64,000 nt of DNA from contig JBFRWB010000246.1 of the NCBI GenBank assembly GCA_051439375.1, positions 1 to 64,000 on the forward strand, written 5' to 3'. The DNA is from JBGTGT01 sp051439375 (GTDB lineage Bacteria > Cyanobacteriota > Cyanobacteriia > Cyanobacteriales > Microcystaceae). The notes under the pieces are model-generated. The model saw only the letters and a list, made by a program, of their open reading frames with translations, ran no database searches and had not been told where the DNA came from. The position numbers and the translations under genes are program-made. Positions 44,182 through 53,535 of this stretch are shown here, piece by piece. Position 1 is the stretch's first letter; the number at the start of each line of letters is the position of its first letter.

Positions 44182-44224
44182 AAACCCTGTACATTAAAGT
44201 CCTATTACATAAGTAACAGGGTTT
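44182..44224. other. Long inverted repeat between divergent genes
   Basis: AAACCCTGT (44182) and ACAGGGTTT (ending 44224) form a perfect 9-bp stem around a 25-nt loop. They lie between the YacP-like gene start and the 44427 gene. No T-tract follows, so it is not a standard terminator; its role is unknown. Confidence 0.35.
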
Positions 44225-44426
44225 CTTGCTGAATCATGAGTCAGGTTCGAGAGATATTGAGATCATGGACTCTTGTTGGTTATGATAGGTAATTAAAAGG
44301 AACGAATTAACAAGTAACATTGGACTTTTCTTTTCAAACACTGTGGGGCATCTATTAAGAGAAGTTCAGGTTATTTCATTGTTATGCGACATACCTGAAC
44401 GAATTGCTCATGGGGTTAAGAATGAC

Positions 44427-44807
44427 ATGGCGAGACGCAAAAAGCAGTTTCCTTGTGGACACAAAGGCTATGGTAAAGTTTGCCATCGCTGCGCTCAAGA
44501 ACAAGCAGATAGAGAGGTTAAAAAGCAAGAAAAACAGGTCTGGGAGTCCACCTTTGACCAAGATCCCATTGATTTACGCTCTCTTCCCAAAAATGTTGTC
44601 TTGAAAGCAAGGCAAATTATTAGAGGATTACAAAATCAACAGAACTATCGAGACTTTCGGGGTAAACGGTTGCGCCACGACCGCTTTATTATTAGTATTC
44701 CTGTCACACGCCACTATCGCTTAATTTGTCGTGATCAAGGTAGTTTTGTCATCCCTGAAGCAGTAATCTCCCATGAAGACTATAACGTCTGTAAACCGGG
44801 GGGTTAA
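44427..44807 (+). CDS. Zinc-motif protein with ParE/RelE-like C-terminal part
   Basis: The ATG at 44427 is preferred, since MARRKKQFPCGHKGYGK starts the conserved part; an upstream in-frame start at 44343 would add 28 unrelated residues. The 126-residue protein has a C/H-rich motif CGHKGYGKVCHRCAQ, which resembles cyanobacterial DUF7682-type zinc-binding proteins. It is followed by a region like RelE/ParE toxins (LPKNVVLKARQIIRGLQ, DFRGKRLRHDRF, RHYRLICRDQG). No antitoxin gene is adjacent. The zinc and toxin-fold assignments are by pattern only. Confidence 0.55.
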   Translation: MARRKKQFPCGHKGYGKVCHRCAQEQADREVKKQEKQVWESTFDQDPIDLRSLPKNVVLKARQIIRGLQNQQNYRDFRGKRLRHDRFIISIPVTRHYRLICRDQGSFVIPEAVISHEDYNVCKPGG

Positions 44808-44851
44808 GCTGTTCATCACTGCGCATTGGTATGTGAAGACTGTAAGAAAGT

Positions 44852-46144
44852 TTAGTTAAATTCAATTCCCGTTAAATCTAAGCCATCAAAATGCAATGCA
44901 CTGGCGACATTAAAATTCTCAAAAAAGTGAATTAGCCATTGCATCTCTTCCTCTTCATAATCTCGATAATGCTGAAATAAGATCGCTAATCTTTCCTCTA
45001 AAGCATGAAGTAATTTGATTAGTTTTTTTTCTCTTTCTTCTGGTCTAAGAGGATAACAATAAACTAGCTGGAATAAAATATCAATTGTCCGTTTGCTTCC
45101 TAAGTTACTGAGCATATCAATAAAAAAGTAATGATTTCTGTTTTCGTCGATGACTAAGAATTTCAGAATAAAATCAATGGTTTGCTGCATTAAAACAGGT
45201 TCAGACTTTTGACCATTATATTCTGCTGCTTGGGATTTGATCAATTGTAATAACTTATCCCCTAGATAGGCTTTTTTATAATCGCCAACAAATAAATTCA
45301 TAATCGCTTTATAAAGATATAACTTAGCATCTAATAAGCTGCCAGCAGAATAGGCATAAGAGACTTTTGTAGCAATTGTTCGTAATTGTTGGGGGGTTTG
45401 TCTAAAATACCCAATCGCATTATACAATTCATCTTTCCCCAAACGAGTCGGATTCTCTTTTTCTCTACTCGTAGCTGTGGTAGAAGAAAACGCAGACGTT
45501 AAGTCGGGATTATTATCTTTGAGGGTTTCTTGACGTAAATAACTATATAAATTAGTCGTATATCTTTGAATATAATTACTTTGTCTTTCGTGGGATAATT
45601 GACGGAAATTCGTATTCGTTTTTCCTGTCATACAGTGTTTATAAAGATGGGGATAACGGGCTAATCGTTGCCCAAATTTTTGTTTTTCTTTCCAAGAGGC
45701 TTCAACTAACCCTTGACCGAGATTTTCGTACTTTTTAAGGGTAATTTTAAGACGTTCATAAGGGGCTGGTGTTTCAGGTTCATAGGGAAACCGATTTTTA
45801 TTAACAAAAAAGTTTTCTAAGTACAAAGAAATAATGGCTTTATCCCCTGCTTTGTCCATAATTTCTAATAGACGCTGTAAATAACTATACAAATCCGAGC
45901 GAAAGGTTCGGTCAATATTGAGATTATGAATAAAATGGCAACAGACTCGATTGATAAAACAACTCAGTTGAGGGGGAGATTCACCACAGACTTGAATCAG
46001 CTTAGGTGAGTCAACAATTAAAAGATTTTCAAGAGTGTCAAGATATTGGTCAGGATATTTGGTGGAATGCTTAAAAAGTTCTTCAAAAATCGCATCTTCG
46101 CGTTCCTGCTGCTCCAATTGGTGCATTAAACTATAAATTTCCAT
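44852..46144 (-). CDS. Large soluble hypothetical protein (430 aa), helical
   Basis: This 430-residue protein of mostly alpha-helical character has no signal peptide or membrane segment. Segments such as LSCFINRVCCHFIHNLNIDR and LYNAIGYFRQTPQQLRTIAT are not a family I recognise. The end FDGLDLTGIEFN may be conserved. A GGAG ribosome-binding site precedes the ATG. Gene length and codon use look normal for a chromosomal gene. No function is proposed. Confidence 0.65.
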   Translation of the reverse strand: MEIYSLMHQLEQQEREDAIFEELFKHSTKYPDQYLDTLENLLIVDSPKLIQVCGESPPQLSCFINRVCCHFIHNLNIDRTFRSDLYSYLQRLLEIMDKAGDKAIISLYLENFFVNKNRFPYEPETPAPYERLKITLKKYENLGQGLVEASWKEKQKFGQRLARYPHLYKHCMTGKTNTNFRQLSHERQSNYIQRYTTNLYSYLRQETLKDNNPDLTSAFSSTTATSREKENPTRLGKDELYNAIGYFRQTPQQLRTIATKVSYAYSAGSLLDAKLYLYKAIMNLFVGDYKKAYLGDKLLQLIKSQAAEYNGQKSEPVLMQQTIDFILKFLVIDENRNHYFFIDMLSNLGSKRTIDILFQLVYCYPLRPEEREKKLIKLLHALEERLAILFQHYRDYEEEEMQWLIHFFENFNVASALHFDGLDLTGIEFN

Positions 46145-46564
46145 TGCAAATCTCCTACCTAATGCAATTTAATTAATCTGGAAAAAGTTGGCAACAATTG
46201 GCGTTTAAAGGTCGATAAGGAATTGATTTAAACCCGTAAATGGAAAAATTGGTATTGTTACCTGATAAACAGGGATTTGTCTGTTAGCTAATAGACGACA
46301 AACTGTTGAATTTTCTAACAGGCGAGTGTTGATCGAGATCACTACTTCACCATTATAAGTCTGAAAAATAGGTTTGTGTAGGCTTCTCTAGTTAAGTAAC
46401 AAGATTTTAACAACATTTTTCCTTTTTGCTTTAAATTACTGAGTATTTATCTCCTAATGTTTTATTAAATACCGCAAAATTACGGTAGTCAATTGGTATC
46501 TTATCATAAAAAAAAGCGAGGACTCCTCGCTCTGTCTTATCAGTTAGGACTTGATTAACTGAAG
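46145..46564. other. Intergenic region (420 bp) between two minus-strand genes
   Basis: This stretch holds the upstream region of the 430-residue unknown and the prs terminator at 46508. The rest is AT-rich with no convincing frame, repeat or RNA gene. Confidence 0.5.
46508..46531 (-). terminator. Rho-independent terminator of prs
   Basis: On the minus strand an AGCGAG/CTCGCT stem with a 5-nt loop is followed by a run of eight T. It lies about 33 bp past the prs stop. Confidence 0.85.
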
Positions 46565-47557
46565 CTAACGAAACATACTACTTACTGAGCTATCTTCATG
46601 AATGCGCCAAATGGCCTCACCGATTAAATTAGCCACGGATAAAACCGTTAGTTGGGGGAATTGTTTGTCTTGAGGAACGGGAATTGTATTAGTTACCATG
46701 ACTTCCTCAAATGCACCACTAGATAGTCGCTCTACCGCAGGATTCGAGAAAACAGCGTGAGTCGCACAAGCATAAACCTGACGTGCGCCTTCTTTGCGTA
46801 GTAACCGCGCTCCTTCTACAATCGTTCCGGCAGTGTCAATCATATCATCTACCAAAACAGCCGTTTTACCTTTGACATCCCCGATTAAATTCAACACCTC
46901 AGCCACATTGTGACTTTGACGGCGTTTATCAATAATTGCTAAAGGGGCATCATCTATTTTCTTGGCAAATGCTCTAGCTCTGGCCACACCGCCCACATCA
47001 GGGGAAACCACGACTAAATCTGATAAATTTTTACTTTTTAGATAGTCAAATAAAACAGGTGAACCATAAACGTGATCAAAAGGAATATCAAAATAGCCTT
47101 GTATTTGGGCTGAATGCAAGTCCATAGCCAAAACTCGATGTGCGCCTGCTTCAGTAATTAAATTTGCGACTAATTTAGCGGTAATGGATTCTCGGCCGGC
47201 CGTTTTGCGATCAGCACGGGCATAACTATAATAGGGAATGACTGCAGTAATCTGTCGGGCAGAGGCTCGGCGGCAAGCATCTATCATAATCAGTAATTCC
47301 ATGAAATTATCGTTCACAGAACGACAGCAGGGTTGAATGAGATAAACATCACATCCTCGGATAGATTCCTGTATTTGGATGTAAATCTCCCCGTCTGCAA
47401 ATCGCTTACTAATCATTGGCCCAATATCCATACCCAGATAACGAGCAACTTCATTGGCTAAGGGAAGGTTGGCACTTCCCGAAAATAAGCACAAACGGTT
47501 ATGATCCGACAGGTACTGGATCATCGGATTTTGTGGTAACGTGGCAATCTGATTCAC
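46565..47557 (-). CDS. prs: Ribose-phosphate pyrophosphokinase
   Basis: The 330-residue enzyme makes PRPP from ribose-5-phosphate and ATP, feeding purine, pyrimidine, His and Trp synthesis. Signature elements are KRFADGEIYIQIQESIRG, the metal-binding YYSYARADRKTAGRE, and the PRPP loop VVLVDDMIDTAGT. It is full length. It stands alone with its own terminator. Confidence 0.97.
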   Translation of the reverse strand: MNQIATLPQNPMIQYLSDHNRLCLFSGSANLPLANEVARYLGMDIGPMISKRFADGEIYIQIQESIRGCDVYLIQPCCRSVNDNFMELLIMIDACRRASARQITAVIPYYSYARADRKTAGRESITAKLVANLITEAGAHRVLAMDLHSAQIQGYFDIPFDHVYGSPVLFDYLKSKNLSDLVVVSPDVGGVARARAFAKKIDDAPLAIIDKRRQSHNVAEVLNLIGDVKGKTAVLVDDMIDTAGTIVEGARLLRKEGARQVYACATHAVFSNPAVERLSSGAFEEVMVTNTIPVPQDKQFPQLTVLSVANLIGEAIWRIHEDSSVSSMFR

Positions 47558-48145
47558 GGTAAACTTTTCGCCCCCAACTCAGTTGTTAAGCGTGATTGTT
47601 TTTTGAAATACTGAACAAGTTTCCATTCCATTGTATTTTAGGGAAAAGATTTGGGGCAAGTTTTTTTTTATTAATTCCGAATTCTTACCCCGCCTGTAAA
47701 ATATATAAATTCATAGCAATAGGGAAAATACTGAGGGTAAAATGAAACAAGCGTCCTACAATTTAAAAGATGTTAATGGTTTTTAGGAATCTTACTTTGT
47801 ATATACATAGAATATTGAGAAAGATAAAGTTTCTTAACCTCATGTTATCTAACTTTGCGATTTTATTAAAGCCTCATTCCTCATCTAGATGGGATCTAAC
47901 TTTCAGGTAAACTCCCTTTAAGACACCCTAACCACTCAATTAAACTCTCTAATTGTTTTTGGGGTTTTATAACTTCTAACCTCTGAAAAACGATAACGCT
48001 TCCGTCAGCTTGTGCAACAGTTGGCAACAAGTCTCTCCTTAAACTGATTCGCTAAGAAGTACCTATCTTAGCAGAATATTGATTAATCTTCTTTAATAAG
48101 GTAGTGGCATAATGAGATTAAAAGCATAAAGGAGACTTAACAATA
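47558..48145. other. Intergenic region (588 bp) with an mfd-tail remnant
   Basis: This divergent gap between prs and the pentapeptide gene contains a remnant of the mfd 3' end at 47896-48051. The rest is AT-rich, with upstream regions for both genes. No intact small gene was found. A GGAG ribosome-binding site precedes the 48146 start. Confidence 0.55.
47896..48051 (-). pseudogene. Remnant of the mfd 3' end (copy 1)
   Basis: This open frame of 52 codons ends in VIKPQKQLESLIEWLGCLKG and SLPES. Mfd itself ends in VIKPQKQLESLIEWLGYLKG and GLPEEKVS. The DNA match to 49773-49850 covers about 75 bp with several substitutions. The upstream codons (LLPTVAQADGSVIVFQRLE) match Mfd poorly. Confidence 0.75.
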
Positions 48146-49417
48146 ATGGCAAATTCTGAACAAGTCGCAATGTTAAAACGTAGCGTTGAGGAATGGAATC
48201 AATGGCGACAGAGAAGCTTTATACAATTTGATCAAAGTAAACCTTCGATTCAAAATATGATTACACATATTAGTAGAAATGCTCATGGTTTTAACCTTGA
48301 CTTGGCATTTGATCTTAACATCGATCTCACTAATGCTGATCTTAGCTATACTGATCTTAATCATGCTAATTTAAGTTGTGTTAATCTTACGGGTGCAAAT
48401 CTTAGCTATGCTAATCTTCATTGTGTAAATTGTCACCAAGCTCAGATTATTAAAGCTAATCTCAGTAATGCTAATCTTCATTTTGCAATGCTTAATGGGG
48501 CTAATTTGAGAGAAAGTAACCTAAGTAATGCTAATTTGAATAATGCTTTCCTTTGTAGTGCAAGCTGTAGTAAAAGTAATTTTAGCCATACTAATCTTCG
48601 TCATGCAAAGCTAGATAATGCAAACTGTAAAGATGCTAATTTTAACTGTGCTAATCTTAACTATGCTCAACTGCTTGAAGCAAGCCTCATTAACGCAAAT
48701 CTCAGTTATACAACTCTAAGTAAAGCTAACCTTAAACGCTGTAAAGCCATAAAAGCAAATTTTGAATACGCAACTTTAACAGGTGCTTGTATTCAAGATT
48801 GGCATATTAATAATCAAACAAAATTAAAGCATATTATTTGTGATTATATTTATTTGAAAAATGTAACCAAGTCCTATGGATATTTTGATTTTGTACCAAG
48901 TCAACGTCAACACAAACTTGGTTGGCTGGAGCATAAATATGCAGAACGTCGTCCCTCAGATGGAAGTAAAATTTTTAATCAAGGAGACTTTCAACGCCTA
49001 ATTGAAACACTAAAAGAAACCGTTGATTTAATTTTTAGTCAAGGAATAGATTGGCAAATATTTCTTAATTCCTTTCACCAAATACAACAAGACTTTACCG
49101 AAGAAAACATCGCTGTCAGTGGAATAGAGAAAAAATCTGAGGGCGCATTTGTTATTAAGCTTGAAGTCCCTCAAAGTATGGATAAAGCCATCATAGAAGC
49201 CTCATTTGGGCAACACTATCAACCCCTTCTTGAAGCAAAAGACGCTCAAATTAAATCCTTAGAATCTGAAGTAGAATCAAGACGCAGAGAAAATACTCGA
49301 ATGTTAAAAATTATCGAAACCTTAGCAGAAAAAGACAGCAACACTTATAACTTCCAAGGCTCACAATTCGGCGGTGGCTTTGCAGGAAATGATTACCAAG
49401 GGGATGTTAAGCATTAA
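48146..49417 (+). CDS. Pentapeptide-repeat protein
   Basis: This 423-residue protein starts with a helical head (about 1-45). Pentapeptide repeats of the A(N/D)Lxx type follow from about 50 to 215 (NLTGANLSYANLHC and related), forming a right-handed quadrilateral beta-helix. The region to about 340 has no recognised fold. A short coiled coil (AKDAQIKSLESEVESRRREN) and a Gly-rich tail (NFQGSQFGGGFAGNDYQG) end the protein; similar tails occur in cyanobacterial effector-associated proteins. Its TAA overlaps the stop of the mfd-tail copy on the other strand. Function is unknown. Confidence 0.8.
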   Translation: MANSEQVAMLKRSVEEWNQWRQRSFIQFDQSKPSIQNMITHISRNAHGFNLDLAFDLNIDLTNADLSYTDLNHANLSCVNLTGANLSYANLHCVNCHQAQIIKANLSNANLHFAMLNGANLRESNLSNANLNNAFLCSASCSKSNFSHTNLRHAKLDNANCKDANFNCANLNYAQLLEASLINANLSYTTLSKANLKRCKAIKANFEYATLTGACIQDWHINNQTKLKHIICDYIYLKNVTKSYGYFDFVPSQRQHKLGWLEHKYAERRPSDGSKIFNQGDFQRLIETLKETVDLIFSQGIDWQIFLNSFHQIQQDFTEENIAVSGIEKKSEGAFVIKLEVPQSMDKAIIEASFGQHYQPLLEAKDAQIKSLESEVESRRRENTRMLKIIETLAEKDSNTYNFQGSQFGGGFAGNDYQGDVKH

Positions 49418-49487
49418 CTCACTTTTTCTTCAGGTAAACCTTCTTTAAGATACCCTAACCATTCAATTAAACTCTCTAATTGTTTCT
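49414..49487 (-). pseudogene. Duplicate of the mfd 3' end (copy 2)
   Basis: The reverse strand encodes KQLESLIEWLGYLKEGLPEE and then KVS-stop. It is identical to the Mfd C-terminus except for one Gly-to-Glu change. DNA identity to 49773-49846 is about 95 percent. It is bounded on one side by the pentapeptide-gene stop and on the other by the PIN fragment. Confidence 0.85.
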
Positions 49488-49757
49488 ATGGAAGTGGGGA
49501 ATGCGCTAAGTTCTTTTAATCATCGTAAAGTCTCTGCTTTTATTCGACAATGTTATCAAACTGAAAATATTTCAGTGGTTAATATTAACCCTCAACTGTT
49601 TCAAAAAGGTTTAAATCTTTATGAATCCAGACAAGATAAAACATGGGGATTAGTTGATTGTCTTTCTTTTATTGTCATGGAGGAACAAAATCTAACGGAT
49701 GCTGTTACATCCGATATCCATTTTATTCAAGCAGGATTTCGTGTTTTATTAAGATAA
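49488..49757 (+). pseudogene. C-terminal fragment of a PIN-domain toxin
   Basis: The 89 codons match the C-terminal two thirds of a VapC-type PIN RNase: MEVGNALSSFNHRKV, then TWGLVDCLSFIVMEEQNLTD and AVTSDIHFIQAGFRVLL. The Asp in LVDC and TSD are conserved active-site positions. The N-terminal strand with the first catalytic Asp is absent, and the frame begins exactly where the mfd-tail copy ends. No antitoxin gene is nearby. It is probably inactive. Confidence 0.75.
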
Positions 49758-49772
49758 GTATATTTCTTGATA

Positions 49773-52700
49773 TTAACTCACTTTTTCTTCAGGTAAACCT
49801 CCTTTAAGATACCCTAACCACTCAATTAAACTCTCTAATTGTTTTTGTGGTTTGATTACTCCTAACCCCCTGACTAAAACCTTCTTAGTTGTATAAACAA
49901 ATCGACCTTGTAAATGCTTTGGTAAATTCTCAGCTAATAACTTCCATGCCGCTTGTTCCATTGGTGTTTCTAAGATAACGTGCTGTTTTCCTTCAGGTTT
50001 AATACGGGAAAATCCTAAAGATTTTGCCAAGAATTTTAATTCAATTATCTGTAATAATTGCTGTACAGGAGACGGTAAAGTTCCATAGCGATCGCACCAT
50101 TCCGCCGCAATTTGGGTTAAACTATCCTTAGAATCAGCCGTTGCAACTTGTCGATAAGCTGACATTTTCTGTTCTAAATCAGTAATATAATCTGCTGGAA
50201 TAAAAGCGGTTAATTGTAAATCAATATTGGTTTCTTCTACTTTCGGAATTTCTTGACCTTGTATCTCATTAATGGCTTCTTGCAACATCTCCATATAAAA
50301 TTCAAAGCCAATGGTCGCCATTTGTCCAGACTGTTCGGCCCCCAAAAGGTTTCCTACCCCCCGTATTTCCATGTCCCGTGTCGCTAGTTGATAGCCTGAC
50401 CCCAATTGGCTAAACTCCTGTAAAGCCCGTAATCTTTCCCTTGCAGTTTCTGATAATTCTCGTTTATGAGGATAGAGTAACCATGCGTGTGCTTGAATCC
50501 CTGCACGTCCCACCCGTCCTCGTAACTGATACAGTTGAGATAAGCCGAATTTTTGCGAATCTTCAACGATAATTGTATTAACTCTCGGAATATCTAATCC
50601 TGATTCAATAATTGTGGTACAAACTAAAATATCAGCTTCTCCATTATTAAAGGCTAACATAGCCGTTTCTAACTCATTCACTTCCATTTGACCGTGAGCT
50701 ATCATAATTCTGGCACTAGGTATCATTTGCTGTAATTTTCCTGCATTATCTTCAATCCCTGCGACTCTAGGGACAACATAGAACACTTGACCTCCTCTAT
50801 CCAATTCATTACGAATTGCTGTTCGTACCACATCAGGGTTATAAGACGAAAGATGGGTTTTAATCGGACGACGGGATGGGGGTGGGGTGGTAATAAGACT
50901 CATTTCCCGTATTCCCGACAGCGACATATAGAGGGTACGAGGAATGGGGGTTGCGGTTAAGGTTAAAACATCAACTTGGGTTTTCATGGCTTTTATTTTC
51001 TCTTTTTGGTTAACCCCAAATCGTTGTTCTTCGTCTATTACTAAGAGTCCTAAGTTTTGGAATTGAACACTTTTTCCTAATAGTTGATGAGTTCCCACAA
51101 CGATGTCTAATTCTCCCGTTGCAAGACGCTGAATAATGTCTTTTTTCTCAGAAGCTGTGCGGAAACGATTTAATAGACCAATATTAATAGGATAGGGAGC
51201 AAACCGTTCTTTTAAGGTGTGATAATGTTGTTGGGTTAAAATGGTGGTTGGTGCAAGTACAGCCACTTGTTTATGTCCCGATGTTACTGCTTTAAATATA
51301 GCTCGAATTGCTACCTCAGTTTTACCAAAACCGACATCCCCACACACCAGTCTATCCATGGGTCTATCGCTTTCTAAATCTATTTTAACATCTTGGGTTG
51401 CTTTTAATTGATCAGGTGTGGGTTGGTAGGGGAATGAATCTTCCATTTCAACTTGCCAAGGTGTATCTATGGGATAGGAAAAGCCTGTTGATTTTGAGCG
51501 TTTTGCATAAAGATTTAATAAGTCAACGGCTAACTTTTTAATGGATTTCCTGACTTTATTTTTAGTTTTCTCCCATGACTTACCTGACATTTTATTTAAT
51601 TCAGGAGGACGCTTACTGAGATGACGATAACGGGATAAACTATCTAGGTTATCTGCGGGAATTCTTAATACCCCATCTGCATATTGCAGGACTAAGTATT
51701 CACGATTAATCAGGGTTTCTAGTTGCAAAAATTTACCAATCCCATGACTTTTATGCACCACATAATCTCCGGGACTGAGTTTATTGACATCTACTTGTTT
51801 AGAGGTTGCTTTACGTCGTTTTCTGACATATCCAGTAGAGGCTAAAACGTGCTGTCCGAAAAACTCTCTGTCTGTCACGACAACAATACGAAAGGTGGGT
51901 AAAATAAAGCCTTCTAATTCTGCTAACCCTGAGTATTTTAGCGCAATACTTGTTCCTTGTAGTTGTAGCTTTTCTATGGCAGGATAATCTTTAGGATTGG
52001 GAACAAATTGAGAGGGATAATCGTGTTCTTGTAATAAAGAAACCGTGCGAGACGGTTGAGCAGAAATTAACCAACTGTTATATTTTTCTAAAGTCATTCC
52101 ACTATATATTTCTCGTTTTCCTCTTAATATTTCTGCTAATTTAGAAAACTGATGAGGGGTGGTAGGAAGGGGACGACTGGATAAGTTAATTGCATCCTTA
52201 TTGCTTGCTTCTGCTAAATCTGATAAATAGAGGATGGGAAAGGTTTTATTGTCCTGCAAACTATCATCAAAAGAACGATGCCTTTTGGGTAAAGGTGTAT
52301 TTATATTGACTGCTTCCCATTGCTCTTTAACGTATTCTAACCACTTATCGCTATGAGATTGACATTGTTCGAGTTCATCAATTGCCCATAAAGTATTGTT
52401 AGGTAAATAGTCTAAAATTGAACTGGGTTGCTCAAATGCTAACCCTAAAAATCTTTCTATTCCTGCTGGAAGTTTACCCATTTCTAAAGCTTCTTGTTCT
52501 TCGGTTGAGAGAAACTCATTCAGATTTGTTCCTATTTCTTTAAGGCGATTAAAAATAATGGGTGCAAAGCTGGTGGGGGTTAAAGTAACTTGTTCAATGG
52601 TATCTAAAGATCGCTGTGTAGAAGGATCAAATTCGCGAATTTGTTCTAATTCATCGCCAAACCATTCTAATCTTAAAGGTAATTCCAAAGAAACAGGAAA

Positions 52701-53273
52701 TATATCGACAATATCACCTCTGCGACTCCACTGTCCTTCAGTTTCTACTAAAGAAACCCTTTCATACCCTAATTTAGCTAATTTCTGCTCTAATTCTTTG
52801 GAGTCTTGGCTCATTCCTTTTGTAAACTTCAGACAATATTGCTGTAAAACTTCTGGGGGAGGTAAGTGAGGTTGTAAGGCTTTCTCTGTTGTAACAATGG
52901 CAAATTGACGATTTCTGAGGCTTTCTTGATTATTATCGGATAACTGTTCACTGATTACTGATAATTGTCCCCAAATCATCTCAGATTCTGGGCTAAATGG
53001 TTCATAAGGAGAGGCTTCAGAGGTAGGATAAAAATTGACGTTTTTCCATCCCATTGTCTCTAATTGTGCGTTCCAACGGGCTGCTTCTTCAAGGGTGGCA
53101 CAGATAACTAAAAGGGATTGACTCTCAGTTTGGGCTAAACTAGAAGCAAGAAGTCCTTTGACAATGCGAGGAATTCCTGTTAGGTGTAAAGTCTTGTTTT
53201 TAGCTAGTTTTTGCTGTAACTCTGCACTAAGGGGCGATTTACTAAGGTGACGAATTAGAGAGGAGAAAACCAT
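49773..53273 (-). CDS. mfd: Transcription-repair coupling factor Mfd
   Basis: The protein removes stalled RNA polymerase from DNA lesions and recruits UvrA. The start at 53273 (MVFSSLIRHLSKSPL) fits the family; an in-frame ATG at 53303 would add 10 residues. From that start it has 1166 residues: UvrB-like N-terminal part, RNA-polymerase-interacting domain (GDYVVHKSHGIGKFLQLE), helicase domain with Walker A CGDVGFGKTE and box II IDEEQ, translocation motif and TRCF C-terminal domain. A segment near residue 110 (GQLSVISEQLSDNN) is the in-frame product of a dispersed repeat. The 3' end is duplicated downstream. Confidence 0.96.
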   Translation of the reverse strand: MVFSSLIRHLSKSPLSAELQQKLAKNKTLHLTGIPRIVKGLLASSLAQTESQSLLVICATLEEAARWNAQLETMGWKNVNFYPTSEASPYEPFSPESEMIWGQLSVISEQLSDNNQESLRNRQFAIVTTEKALQPHLPPPEVLQQYCLKFTKGMSQDSKELEQKLAKLGYERVSLVETEGQWSRRGDIVDIFPVSLELPLRLEWFGDELEQIREFDPSTQRSLDTIEQVTLTPTSFAPIIFNRLKEIGTNLNEFLSTEEQEALEMGKLPAGIERFLGLAFEQPSSILDYLPNNTLWAIDELEQCQSHSDKWLEYVKEQWEAVNINTPLPKRHRSFDDSLQDNKTFPILYLSDLAEASNKDAINLSSRPLPTTPHQFSKLAEILRGKREIYSGMTLEKYNSWLISAQPSRTVSLLQEHDYPSQFVPNPKDYPAIEKLQLQGTSIALKYSGLAELEGFILPTFRIVVVTDREFFGQHVLASTGYVRKRRKATSKQVDVNKLSPGDYVVHKSHGIGKFLQLETLINREYLVLQYADGVLRIPADNLDSLSRYRHLSKRPPELNKMSGKSWEKTKNKVRKSIKKLAVDLLNLYAKRSKSTGFSYPIDTPWQVEMEDSFPYQPTPDQLKATQDVKIDLESDRPMDRLVCGDVGFGKTEVAIRAIFKAVTSGHKQVAVLAPTTILTQQHYHTLKERFAPYPINIGLLNRFRTASEKKDIIQRLATGELDIVVGTHQLLGKSVQFQNLGLLVIDEEQRFGVNQKEKIKAMKTQVDVLTLTATPIPRTLYMSLSGIREMSLITTPPPSRRPIKTHLSSYNPDVVRTAIRNELDRGGQVFYVVPRVAGIEDNAGKLQQMIPSARIMIAHGQMEVNELETAMLAFNNGEADILVCTTIIESGLDIPRVNTIIVEDSQKFGLSQLYQLRGRVGRAGIQAHAWLLYPHKRELSETARERLRALQEFSQLGSGYQLATRDMEIRGVGNLLGAEQSGQMATIGFEFYMEMLQEAINEIQGQEIPKVEETNIDLQLTAFIPADYITDLEQKMSAYRQVATADSKDSLTQIAAEWCDRYGTLPSPVQQLLQIIELKFLAKSLGFSRIKPEGKQHVILETPMEQAAWKLLAENLPKHLQGRFVYTTKKVLVRGLGVIKPQKQLESLIEWLGYLKGGLPEEKVS
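52938..52970. repeat. Dispersed CAGTTATCAGT-type repeat inside mfd
   Basis: GGATAACTGTTCACTGATTA followed by CTGATAATTGTCC is a member of the family seen at 7633, 18303 and 43159. Here it lies in the mfd coding region and keeps the frame, encoding LSVISEQLSDN on the minus strand. Confidence 0.55.
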
Positions 53274-53535
53274 AGCAAGGAATGATTGGGAAGTGTTAAG
53301 CACGATCTTAGATTATAGCAATTCCCATAGCTTAAGCTTAATGCCTAGGGCTATAGTGCTACGCACAATTAAAATTCACAAGCAATCCCTAAGTGGGTTT
53401 CAGGGATTTCTATTGTCAAACACCTTAGTGTATAGAGCTATATCATTAACTTTATTATCGTCTTGAATTAATGTTATTCATATGATGAACTAACCTCACC
53501 GCTTCTCAATGGAAATTGCTAAAAAATGAATAATT

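Noticed and set aside
44182..44224. Terminator call for the AAACCCTGT/ACAGGGTTT inverted repeat
   Set aside because: No T-tract follows on either strand and it lies between divergent starts, so only an inverted repeat is reported.
44221..44270. GGTTCGAGA-like sequence suggesting a tRNA T-arm
   Set aside because: No acceptor stem or anticodon arm can be built around it.
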